From: Candidatus Omnitrophota bacterium
GTDB taxonomy: Bacteria; Omnitrophota; Gorgyraeia; 2-01-FULL-45-10
Direction: 5' to 3'
Length of the DNA stretch: 52,340 nucleotides
Assembly (NCBI GenBank): GCA_003142795.1
Contig: PLNN01000059.1
Location: forward strand, 36,535-88,874
Each line of letters begins with the position of its first letter. Position 1 is the stretch's first letter. The notes below the pieces were generated by a model, which saw only the letters and a program-made list of their open reading frames with translations, was not told the origin of the DNA and searched no databases. A program made the position numbers and the translations under genes. Positions 44,701 through 52,340 of the stretch are shown piece by piece.

Positions 44701-47700
44701 CGAGCCTTCCGCCGTTTCCTGCCTGGACAATACTGTAAGGCTTTGTATATACTCGTCGATGGTCTGCCCAAGTTTCGTGCGCACTTTTTCGAGTATTTCC
44801 GCTTCTGAGAGAGCAGGCACCATCGTGAAAGCCGCGTGAAGTTTGTCGTTGGGACGGTCGAATGCCAGCTTTACCGCAATATCAACCTGACCCGGGAAGA
44901 TCTGCCGGACGTTATTAAATCCGCTGCTGGCCAAAGCATCCACCACTCTTTCCCTGTTGGCCAATACTCTCCTGACTTTATCGATCTTATCCTGCGCGGT
45001 CTCGTCTTCTCTTATTACCGAATTTACGCAGCCCCCGGCAACTATGACTTCTACATCATCGCTTGTGCCTATTTCGGGATCTTCGGCGGCATGAGATATT
45101 TCAGCCAATACGTTCCCAATGCCGGCCGGCGATGCGTGGGCAACGCGCGTTACTCCCGTTCTTCTGTTGTGGATTATTACTCCTATGCGGGATATGATAA
45201 GGGGGAGGCCGACATTTTCAGCCACGTCGCTTTCAAACTTCATTGCCGAACCTATGCTGATCTCTCGCGCATTGTCATATATTTCGTTAAATTCCTGGGC
45301 ACTGGTATCATAATGGCCTGGGTCAAACGGGCCTTCTGCCGCGAGAGCTGCGATGTCCGACGCATTATTCAGCATTATCGTTTCTACCTTTAATTCTCCT
45401 GGAATGGGTGCCGGCTTTGCTGCAACGGACGGCAGAGGAACATTTAAATCGGCGAGCTTACCTTCTACATATTTTTGAAAGAAGTGGTCCGGGTCGCCGG
45501 CATGATCTTTTAATAAACTCTGCAGGTATGTGACATCCCCTTTTGTAGCGGCATAGTCAACACAGAATTTCATCCTGTCGCTCATGTTATTGCTGATAGC
45601 TTCGGGTGAGGCAAATACCGGGTTACCCTGAGGATCAAACATCCTTTCGATATTGCATGCCTTAGTATGCCGTTCATTTTCAGGAATACGCTTAGCGGGG
45701 GCTACGATCTTCTCAAATATTTCATGTGCGATCAATTGGGCAAGAATGCCGTTTGTTGAGTTTTGAAGAGTATTGTTCCAGTGGGCCTCTTTGACATGTA
45801 TAGTAATGGTGTTTTCCGTTTTGTTATATTTCGGGTCTACATACGACTCTACGTCCTCTCTGCCAGTCTCCGGCTTCGAAACAAATAACTCTTGCGTATC
45901 ACCTTCTCCTAGGCTATGGAGAACGAATACAACTTTTGGCGGCGAGCGTTGGCCTGCGCCTATCTTTTCCAGTATGCCTTTTATTGCTACGGGGTCGATC
46001 TCTTCTGTTCTTGCTACCTGCCCGCGCTGGTCAGCAGACACTTCCTGCGGAGTTGTCCCAGGCGCTTTGGCGGTGACGGGCGGCGCATCCGTTTCCCGTA
46101 TTGTACAAATAATGATCTCGTCTTCTGCGGGATTGACATCGACTTTAAAAACAGAGCCGAAATACTTGCGGATACCGCCAAGAACTGTGTTGCGAATAAC
46201 GTCCGATTCAAAACGAAAACCATTTTTATACGCGTCAAAAATGCTATTTTTTGCCTCGGCTTCTCTGGTTAATGCAAGGGCTTCTCCGCGCGGGAGTGGC
46301 CTTTTATATTCGGGCGGCAACGCCTCGTAAAGCGCTAATAAAGTTCTCTCTTCATCTATCGTCGAATATAATACTGCTTTCTCATGAATTCCATTTGATA
46401 CTTCGCCTATAATCTCTGCCATGAGACCTGACCCATCGTATCCGGGAGATGTCTGCATGCTGCTCCATAACACAAGTCCGCCATTAATATCTCGGATCAC
46501 TTTAAAGAAAATCCTTGCTACTCCAGGATTACTGCGCGGGTCTACGTCGGCATTGACGTCTGCCGGATAAACATGAACTGCCATATCCTCAAAATTGTGT
46601 TTTTGAACTTTCATCCAATACGGCCGGCCGTCTTTGCCTATAACTCTTTTCCCACCCGCAATATAAGACTGGCGCAGTCTCTCCTGCATATCGTCGATCA
46701 GCTGTTCGGGTGATAGTCTTTGAGAGCTATCAGCCTGCGACACTGTTTTCCTCTCGCCCGGCGCTTTGGCGGTGGCAGGCGCGTTCTTATCCTGGCTTTG
46801 CGCTGCGGCAGATGGCGCCGTTATTTTAAATACATCCTTCTTTAATTTTTCGTGTAATAACACCGTAAAATCCTGTATTTTATCTTCGGTAAACCCGCAT
46901 TGCTGAAGAGCTCGTCCCACCCACGCGGTGCCTTCGCTTAGATCATCGCTTGCAGGCCTATTTTCTTTTTTGGCCAACTGCTCCAAAAAGTTGAATAAAT
47001 TTTCTGCTCCAAACACTGTGATAAATGCATCAACAAACGGAAGGCCAAATCTATGGGTAGTTTCCCCGCCATATCCTGCCCGTAATTTTCTATGTGCTCT
47101 TTCATTGCCCCACATGCTTACCTCAACATCTAATTGCGCGAGGCCTTTCATTTTCCCGGCCTCTTCAGCCGTTATTTCGGTCCTCTGATCGCCCTCACCT
47201 CGAATATCGGTTTTCAGGTGCGCGCCCGCAATGTAATTCGCGACCCCTTCTTCGATGGCAATAGCTCTGGCATCTTGCATATTGCCAAGGCTCACGCCGA
47301 TAAGCGCATGGCCTATTTCGTGCAGAACCGTTTCCCGCAAGTTCTTGCTTAACTCTTCTTCGAATCGCGCAGGGGTCGTATATATATCCGAATATCTCGA
47401 TGTTCTGTCTGTTTGTGCGAAAGGAAACTGCCCGGCTATGGTCGTAGGGCCGAAGATCATGTTAAACTTACAGCCGCTAGGGATATCTCCTCCGATGGAC
47501 TTGAACTTTGTCAGCGCTTCTGCATACAAGCCAACATAGTACGTCACTCTTTCTCTTAGCTGTTCTTCGTTAAGGCGATTTAATATGTCGCTTGGAACAT
47601 AAAAGTTGAAGGTTTGGCCGTCTTGTTCGGCGCGTACGAGCCCCAGAGGGCCGTTACTTTCCAGTTTGCCCATAAAGCGATATTTTACGTCATTTACCAC

Positions 47701-50700
47701 CTCGCCCGTCATCGTGATCTTAACCGCGCCCTCGCCCGCCGCGACGGATGGCGCCAACAAGCCATCCTTATAATTAACCCCAACGGCTATGGTTGCATTC
47801 TGTTCATCTTTCACTAAAAATGTGCCATACCCGATATTTTCTAATCCCGATCTTATTTGCTCCATTACAATTGCGGGATTCAGGCTTGTTAGATAATCAA
47901 CTCTTCGTTCCATAGGGACGTTTTCGAGCCCTAGTCCTATAGCGCCCATAAGAGCCTTCCCATAATGATCATAAAACTGCTTGTTACTATTGAAAAGACT
48001 CTTGTTAAGACTGTCCCTCGCACCGGGGTTGTCGATGCCACGGGTATCGACAGAAAATACAAAAGCATGCGGTAGGAGCCGGCCATGCACTTTCTTATAA
48101 ACCGTGTACTCTTCGGATCCGTTGAATACGGAATTAAAACCGATTATGGCGTAACCACCTTCTTTCAACATCCTCTCATAACCGGCCAGTATGGGCAGGC
48201 TTGCTTCGCCCTCATAATAGAGACAGGTCATGTTGAAGTCTCTAATGATATCGACGCTTGCGGTTGCTATGCTTGCATTGCGTACGTCTTCGCGCATATA
48301 CCTTAAATTTTCCCGCTGATATTTCTCGTTAGAGAACGGGTCGATCTCGATCGCGTCGCCTGATTTGCTTATATAATTGTTATTCCCGTTCCTTTCTTTT
48401 ATCAATCTGTCTTTTAATTCCATAAATTCGGCATATAGATCGGGATATTTTTTACGCAGCTGTTCTCCGGTATATGAAACAGGCACAGCATTTACCGCAA
48501 TAAGCTCTCCATTACCGCTAAACATAAGAATTGGGCTCGAATTAAAACCTTGCGGCACCCGATTTGGATTTATTCTAACCACTATTTCCGGTATGTTGGG
48601 GTCCATCCCTATAAGCTGAACCCCATGAGGGAGTTTATCCGCAAGTTCCACGGTAGTGTATGGGAGGTACCCTGTGCCCGAATCAAGAACAAGTGAGGTG
48701 TTTTTATCGATGAGCTGCAGTAGATATGAGTCTACATGTTTTAACCGTCCGGAATAGGTTTGCATTTTCGTAATACCCCTGTCGGCACCGGGTGGCAGTT
48801 TTACTTTTTGTGTGGTCGCGGCTGGTGCGGTTTTGGTCGTAGTAGCCAGTAGTACGGCTGTGGCTTGTCGCTGCGCTGGGCCTTTGACGGCTGAAGCCGG
48901 CTTGAATGTCTGCCTCGCTGCATCAGCTGCTTTGTACTTAGCCTTTCTTTGTCCTCTGGCGTACGTTTCCAATAGCTCTGTTAATGGCTTCTCAAATCGA
49001 ATTATTCCGTAACCATCGTTTATGCCGGCGTATGAGATGACTTCGCGGTTAGTGCCTTCACCGATTATTGTAGCGGCTGTTTCGTAGACAACGCCCCGGA
49101 CATCGCCCGGCATATCATCGAGCCCTTCGGGCTGAGGCAATTCTACAGGCCTCTCCACGGCTTCCATCTTGTTCGTTTTTTTATTGAACCTGACTAACGC
49201 AATGGCGGTCGAATAGGGTTTCTTGGTCTCGGTCCACCCTTCCCGCATGACATGCAGGAACGCAAGATAAACTTTTTGCCCGTTATAAATGACTTCGCCT
49301 GCTATAGTATTAAAACCTATATGGTCGATATCGTCGGTCCCGCCTTCTAACAATATCATGTCTTTTGGGCGCCATAGCGTGGCGGCTTCTATACCATTCT
49401 CTGCCTTTGCCCAATATCCCGGAGGCGTATCCAAAGCTTCATCGAGACTATTGAACATGTAGCACTGGATAGTGCCGTTGACCCTATCAAAGAGAGCATA
49501 TTTTTTCTGCTTCTGTCCGTCCGGCAGTCCCACCTCCACTTCCAGGATATATGTGTTCTTGTTATACACATCCTGCCTTCCTATTTGATATTCCTTGCCC
49601 ACAACATTCCCGTCTTTATCTACGAAGACAAAACGGCTGTGCCATCCACCGTTCTCTTCGCCATTCGGTCCCGGTTCCGGTCGTACGAACGTCATGCCGG
49701 TCGCATTGCTGAATTCCATGATCCTCGGGTCTTCAGCCGAACCCCTGGCGTCATACGGCATAACATCATGTTCGAAGTTGAAATGGAGCGGCCCTCTTGC
49801 CTTGTCCGGGGAAAGCGATACTATGCTTGAGTGGTGCGGAACGTTGGTCGATTCTTCGGCCGGAACCGATCGCACAAAGAGGCGGCCGGATTTATCCAAG
49901 GCCGGGTTTAGTATCTTGTCTTCGATGTCTCCGCCTGTAATGAATTGCCCTGTTCTTGTTTCTCTTTTTCTCGCGGCCTGTTTTTGTGCTCCGGCTGGAA
50001 TCGTAAACCCGGCAGGCATAATAGGTATGATCGGCCCGACCGGACCCTTCATTTTATCCAATATTTTTGATGAAACTAACCAGACACCAACAACTGCTGC
50101 CGCCCCCAATATCAGCCCGGGGCCGTATACCATGGCCTGCTGGAATGCTTGCTGGAACCACGTCGAGGCGCCCGGAGCAATTGAGCTCTCACCGGCAAGC
50201 AGCGCTGACGCGCTGAATAAAACTGCGAAAAATGCTATTATTTTAGGCGCGATATTGCCTATCCCGCCTTGTCCGCCCTCATTCTTCGTCGATGGTGCGG
50301 TTTCGGCCGGGCCTGCGACGGATGGTGCAATCTTTTCTTTCCGTTGTAAATATTCGCTATAAGAAATGTCTTCTCCTGTCGGCAACGAAACTCTCCATGC
50401 GTCAGCATCAAGAGATATTGCAGCGGGGTGGTCGATCGGCATAATTGATTCGAATGCAATGCTCGTTGCGTATATAACTGGGATATCAACATGCCCACCC
50501 AGAACACCGCTGTTTGGATTACAACAAGACAATAATATTTCTTTGATGCCGAACATCCTGGATAAATTATTCGCGACTTCATTTGCAGGGACACCCCCAA
50601 CTGTTTGCACCTTTACTCCATTTAGTACCTCTGTGGATCCGTGATGACTGAATACTGGGCCGGAATATAACTCGCCCCCTCGAGCATTGTTTACAAAATA

Positions 50701-52340
50701 TGATTGGTCGAAATTTTCGCCATTAGTCGAAAACAGTCTTTCGTCCCGGTTCTGATAAAAAATGCCAATTGGTTTTTGTGTAACGATCGTAAAATCGGAT
50801 GTTTCAAACCCCGGCCTTTCCGTCTGGATGACCCATTTTTTACCATAACTCGGCAACGCGGTATCTGCGAATACAATAAAACCAATTGCTTTAATGGACG
50901 GCATGACAATTCTTAAAAATAGCCTGCCCACTGGCGAGAGTTTCATTCTTTGAATAGGCGAAATCGTTTCTTTGGATATTTGCTGAGTGCTCAATACGAT
51001 GTTCGGATTTTCACCCTCTTGTATCAAATATTTCAACCAGAGGCGAGGCTGGGACCAAGTGCTCAGAGCATACAAGATTGACTTTGCAATATTTAATATG
51101 AATGAAAAACTCCTCGATGCAAAAGAGGCAGGTTTTAATTCTTCTGTTGTGTTTCTGGCCCCGAGCTCGGTATTTGTCTCTACTTCGCCGCCTTGGAGGT
51201 CAGGCTCTTCGCTAACCACAGATTTTTTAACTTGATCAGCGGCAGTCGGCTGGATTTCAAGTCCGGCGGTTGGGAGTTTAGCTATTGCTACGTTTTTAAC
51301 AGAATCCATGTTGTGACATAGCAAGCTCGGCACCTGCATGGCCTGATTAGTCATAGAATATACTGCGTCGGCGAGTTTTATTCGTTTCTCTCCAGACAAT
51401 ATTTTGAAATACGGGCAGTCGTAGCCATCTTCTGTCTTGAAGTTGGGCATGATGGAGATGTAGGAGATATTCTTTTTCTTGAATAAGTCGGCGAGATTAT
51501 CTGTATGGAAACCGCCGGTCACGATTACCGATACTTTGTTCTTTTCTGGACTCTTAATCCTTATATTCTTGAGAAATACATCATCTCTCTTCAGCGAATA
51601 CTCATAGAACTTCGCCATAGCCTCACGGTAATCGTCGAGTCGGCCAACGCTATCGTCGAGCTTCGCCTGAATTTTGTATAAAGGCGCTTTCTTATCGATA
51701 AATGATGTGAAGTTCCGCGTATCGAAAGAAGACTCATTCTTCTTGTAATAATTATAGTCTTCTTTTGTCAGAGAGATATTGAACAGATTTCTTGTGAGTG
51801 CAAGATTCTTTGATAATTTATCCAGCTCGCGTTGGTCGTCATTCGTGAAAAGCGTTTCTTTTATTTTCGTTTCGAGGGCGGCCATCTCGTCCATGATCTT
51901 TGCCTTATCCGCGGCATTGTACATCGAGATATAGACGACGTATTTTTTTAGTTCCGCGAATTCGGCCAGGTCCAGACCAATGAGTTTCGCCTTCTTGATC
52001 AAATAGGCGTAAAACTCGTCTTGCGATACCTCTTCCTTTTTGTAAGCCACTGTCTTCTCGACGAGCTTCTCCAATTCTACCTTCGAAAGGAGCTTGCCGA
52101 GCCTGTCGACTAGCGCATCGCGTTCATCATTCGCTTTCTTAAAATCTATCGTTTCTTCCGCGGCCATGGCCTGTCTTAAGAAATACAAGTCCGAAAGCTG
52201 CTTTACATTAATGGCTTTTCGATCGGCCATTTTCACAAGATAGGTAATGTAGTCTTTAAACTGAATGTCCCCGGCCTTATACCCGCTATACTTCGTATCC
52301 AGGTCTATCAGTTCGTCGGAATAGATCTTCCTCTTCAGGT
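41725..52340 (-). CDS. Giant chimeric multidomain protein (N-terminus beyond right edge)
   Basis: The frame is open past a GTG at 52236 to the window edge, and the extra codons read as ordinary protein, so the start is outside. Residues below count from that GTG. Approximate regions: helical, weakly ChaN/TraB-like with VTGGFHTDNL (1-330); caspase/C80-like with SHHGS and LLSCCNP (440-630); two membrane helices (667-727); a five-bladed-propeller glycosidase-like part (770-1100); methyltransferase with LVLDSGTGYLPY (1150-1470); metallopeptidase LHEIGHALIG plus AIEEG (1530-1800); a second HE motif AHEIFEKI (about 2165); a histidine-kinase core with RHDAT, NILKNAIHYA, DDGDGIP and GGTGLGLAL (2460-2810); GNAT with NDFEGRGHGTEA (about 3000). 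Ala/Pro linkers (PSVAA, TAKAPG) separate modules. Domain calls are by eye; the overall function is unknown. Confidence 0.8.
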   Translation of the reverse strand, partial: LKRKIYSDELIDLDTKYSGYKAGDIQFKDYITYLVKMADRKAINVKQLSDLYFLRQAMAAEETIDFKKANDERDALVDRLGKLLSKVELEKLVEKTVAYKKEEVSQDEFYAYLIKKAKLIGLDLAEFAELKKYVVYISMYNAADKAKIMDEMAALETKIKETLFTNDDQRELDKLSKNLALTRNLFNISLTKEDYNYYKKNESSFDTRNFTSFIDKKAPLYKIQAKLDDSVGRLDDYREAMAKFYEYSLKRDDVFLKNIRIKSPEKNKVSVIVTGGFHTDNLADLFKKKNISYISIMPNFKTEDGYDCPYFKILSGEKRIKLADAVYSMTNQAMQVPSLLCHNMDSVKNVAIAKLPTAGLEIQPTAADQVKKSVVSEEPDLQGGEVETNTELGARNTTEELKPASFASRSFSFILNIAKSILYALSTWSQPRLWLKYLIQEGENPNIVLSTQQISKETISPIQRMKLSPVGRLFLRIVMPSIKAIGFIVFADTALPSYGKKWVIQTERPGFETSDFTIVTQKPIGIFYQNRDERLFSTNGENFDQSYFVNNARGGELYSGPVFSHHGSTEVLNGVKVQTVGGVPANEVANNLSRMFGIKEILLSCCNPNSGVLGGHVDIPVIYATSIAFESIMPIDHPAAISLDADAWRVSLPTGEDISYSEYLQRKEKIAPSVAGPAETAPSTKNEGGQGGIGNIAPKIIAFFAVLFSASALLAGESSIAPGASTWFQQAFQQAMVYGPGLILGAAAVVGVWLVSSKILDKMKGPVGPIIPIMPAGFTIPAGAQKQAARKRETRTGQFITGGDIEDKILNPALDKSGRLFVRSVPAEESTNVPHHSSIVSLSPDKARGPLHFNFEHDVMPYDARGSAEDPRIMEFSNATGMTFVRPEPGPNGEENGGWHSRFVFVDKDGNVVGKEYQIGRQDVYNKNTYILEVEVGLPDGQKQKKYALFDRVNGTIQCYMFNSLDEALDTPPGYWAKAENGIEAATLWRPKDMILLEGGTDDIDHIGFNTIAGEVIYNGQKVYLAFLHVMREGWTETKKPYSTAIALVRFNKKTNKMEAVERPVELPQPEGLDDMPGDVRGVVYETAATIIGEGTNREVISYAGINDGYGIIRFEKPLTELLETYARGQRKAKYKAADAARQTFKPASAVKGPAQRQATAVLLATTTKTAPAATTQKVKLPPGADRGITKMQTYSGRLKHVDSYLLQLIDKNTSLVLDSGTGYLPYTTVELADKLPHGVQLIGMDPNIPEIVVRINPNRVPQGFNSSPILMFSGNGELIAVNAVPVSYTGEQLRKKYPDLYAEFMELKDRLIKERNGNNNYISKSGDAIEIDPFSNEKYQRENLRYMREDVRNASIATASVDIIRDFNMTCLYYEGEASLPILAGYERMLKEGGYAIIGFNSVFNGSEEYTVYKKVHGRLLPHAFVFSVDTRGIDNPGARDSLNKSLFNSNKQFYDHYGKALMGAIGLGLENVPMERRVDYLTSLNPAIVMEQIRSGLENIGYGTFLVKDEQNATIAVGVNYKDGLLAPSVAAGEGAVKITMTGEVVNDVKYRFMGKLESNGPLGLVRAEQDGQTFNFYVPSDILNRLNEEQLRERVTYYVGLYAEALTKFKSIGGDIPSGCKFNMIFGPTTIAGQFPFAQTDRTSRYSDIYTTPARFEEELSKNLRETVLHEIGHALIGVSLGNMQDARAIAIEEGVANYIAGAHLKTDIRGEGDQRTEITAEEAGKMKGLAQLDVEVSMWGNERAHRKLRAGYGGETTHRFGLPFVDAFITVFGAENLFNFLEQLAKKENRPASDDLSEGTAWVGRALQQCGFTEDKIQDFTVLLHEKLKKDVFKITAPSAAAQSQDKNAPATAKAPGERKTVSQADSSQRLSPEQLIDDMQERLRQSYIAGGKRVIGKDGRPYWMKVQKHNFEDMAVHVYPADVNADVDPRSNPGVARIFFKVIRDINGGLVLWSSMQTSPGYDGSGLMAEIIGEVSNGIHEKAVLYSTIDEERTLLALYEALPPEYKRPLPRGEALALTREAEAKNSIFDAYKNGFRFESDVIRNTVLGGIRKYFGSVFKVDVNPAEDEIIICTIRETDAPPVTAKAPGTTPQEVSADQRGQVARTEEIDPVAIKGILEKIGAGQRSPPKVVFVLHSLGEGDTQELFVSKPETGREDVESYVDPKYNKTENTITIHVKEAHWNNTLQNSTNGILAQLIAHEIFEKIVAPAKRIPENERHTKACNIERMFDPQGNPVFASPEAISNNMSDRMKFCVDYAATKGDVTYLQSLLKDHAGDPDHFFQKYVEGKLADLNVPLPSVAAKPAPIPGELKVETIMLNNASDIAALAAEGPFDPGHYDTSAQEFNEIYDNAREISIGSAMKFESDVAENVGLPLIISRIGVIIHNRRTGVTRVAHASPAGIGNVLAEISHAAEDPEIGTSDDVEVIVAGGCVNSVIREDETAQDKIDKVRRVLANRERVVDALASSGFNNVRQIFPGQVDIAVKLAFDRPNDKLHAAFTMVPALSEAEILEKVRTKLGQTIDEYIQSLTVLSRQETAEGSEGRAARALSISRKIQDIAMPIRSIRHDATMSDVLECLLNMRKIFEGKHYKGGIVAKLESARESLKTSIDTIGQESIGGDLDLATAEDGVAELVSAREIIIEARSAIQDNAEIYDKVVREEFDKALDILDNMLGFINNDLKTRDMGPSELKVLVEDAIDATDKNREGKFAGAKIEPKFTVQEGTVINSNDMYLKVAIYNILKNAIHYANNVPVVAVSRVAGEDGKEYVRIDIEDDGDGIPAAKLNTIDPKTGRSVIFSLDESEREGGTGLGLALGRRFVEKTKGADVKVESLCKQEGHEAGHGTKFSLFILAKTTGPAMAKPAGGEQAAQTARDIFPLNPAYLATTPLAVDTVTNPDDVKSMADALRAELMRNAKQNGELEQHMVQTAAGEQYKLGTIHLPNSLDMGECFVFKSGRLEMAFFNVRARQYHALYGEYHSDGPTYIYAIRDAGTRQIIGHGVLYRSENPESPDFGVAQFRFGIHNDFEGRGHGTEAVALITAITARQAAMLFGENTRTDKLRWKTEAGDSLAGLKVGDTEDKTIGTFLQRAGFSVDKLEFDIGVILTVPSAAPEPAAAGEAIDKLTSAAATTPITGWVLVLPNAWNGLLEDFPEADRDILAQTVAGVLASNKVSNITEENIQSLAENVLAKIFEQPQYKDYMKDMQKVLGNLARFWKALRKSGIDNERVDRIACYEGKIWVRTAEMNEGEPQIELTEGKMLVVVGGAVIEKKNIPPTEEKPILPTTIVANTSVLQDQIAARKAMVKRGIDEAPRGDIVTALVGIDEDMNMAEVQSICAAVKTKFERAGIARSNIRIETFVRVNGKDGMAKTRENCEEATRRIIEGLKDARIQHEANVVTKKEHDGMKYILVVFNDESRGEFKAVNYSTGVQQKDGIYLVDVPDAYTDCNFKENKHPDIEYRAMLALHIARSATSVSEESVTLLNSLLKGMVENEGEVIRISNGKLIFLQPISIVPVYRRLDDWKRAQRALDASV

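Noticed and set aside
50259..50600. Minus-strand 113-codon frame inside the giant polyprotein gene
   Set aside because: It is an out-of-frame reading of the region that encodes the caspase-like and linker segments.
52201..52236. GTG at 52236 as the true start of the giant polyprotein
   Set aside because: The frame continues upstream to the window edge with ordinary protein-like codons and no ribosome site near the GTG.

Overview
The window is bacterial, gene-dense and almost entirely coded on the minus strand. I infer a member of Candidatus Omnitrophota or a close relative. The reasons are two giant genes (4,247 codons, and more than 3,500 codons running off the right edge), a chimeric polyprotein with Pro/Ala linkers, compact overlapping operons, and shortened ThrRS and PheT. 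The placement is inferred from gene content, because no 16S rRNA or other phylogenetic marker gene is available to me as an alignment.

Layout, read right to left in the direction of transcription. (1) 52340-41725: C-terminal part of a giant multidomain protein with a caspase/C80-like region, two membrane segments, a propeller, a methyltransferase, two HExxH-type regions, a histidine-kinase core and a GNAT domain; it ends at a strong intrinsic terminator. (2) 41613-35464: tRNA-Leu(TAA) followed 20 nt later by thrS-infC-rpmI-rplT-pheS-pheT; infC probably starts at ATC. (3) 35451-32736: a 6S RNA gene with its own promoter, a 177-bp hairpin element, rarA and a PP-loop tRNA thiolase-like gene. (4) 32700-19562: a small ribbon-helix-helix-like regulator behind two related promoters, then a 12.7-kb TPS-type adhesin gene. 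(5) 19560-17114: a REP-associated tyrosine transposase (RAYT) and five REP hairpins, two of which have changed neighbouring genes. (6) 18690-11711: a radical-SAM RiPP-type operon: S26 peptidase, two radical SAM/SPASM enzymes, PqqD, a 121-residue precursor with nine Cys-x-x-Gly motifs, HprK-like kinase, ABC exporter and NTP_transf_5 protein. (7) 11734-1: an exopolysaccharide operon with a good sigma70-type promoter: Wza-like export protein, Wzz/BY-kinase, ExeA-like ATPase, degenerate HD-GYP protein, O-antigen ligase-like protein, small membrane protein, methyltransferases, sulfatase-like membrane enzyme and Wzx flippase; the last gene runs off the left edge.

Most of regions 4 to 7 concerns the cell surface: an exported adhesin, a modified and exported Cys-rich peptide, and a Wzx/Wzy-type polysaccharide. 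The most promising undescribed system is the CxxG-repeat peptide operon. The giant polyprotein, with a possible internal self-cleaving protease, comes second.
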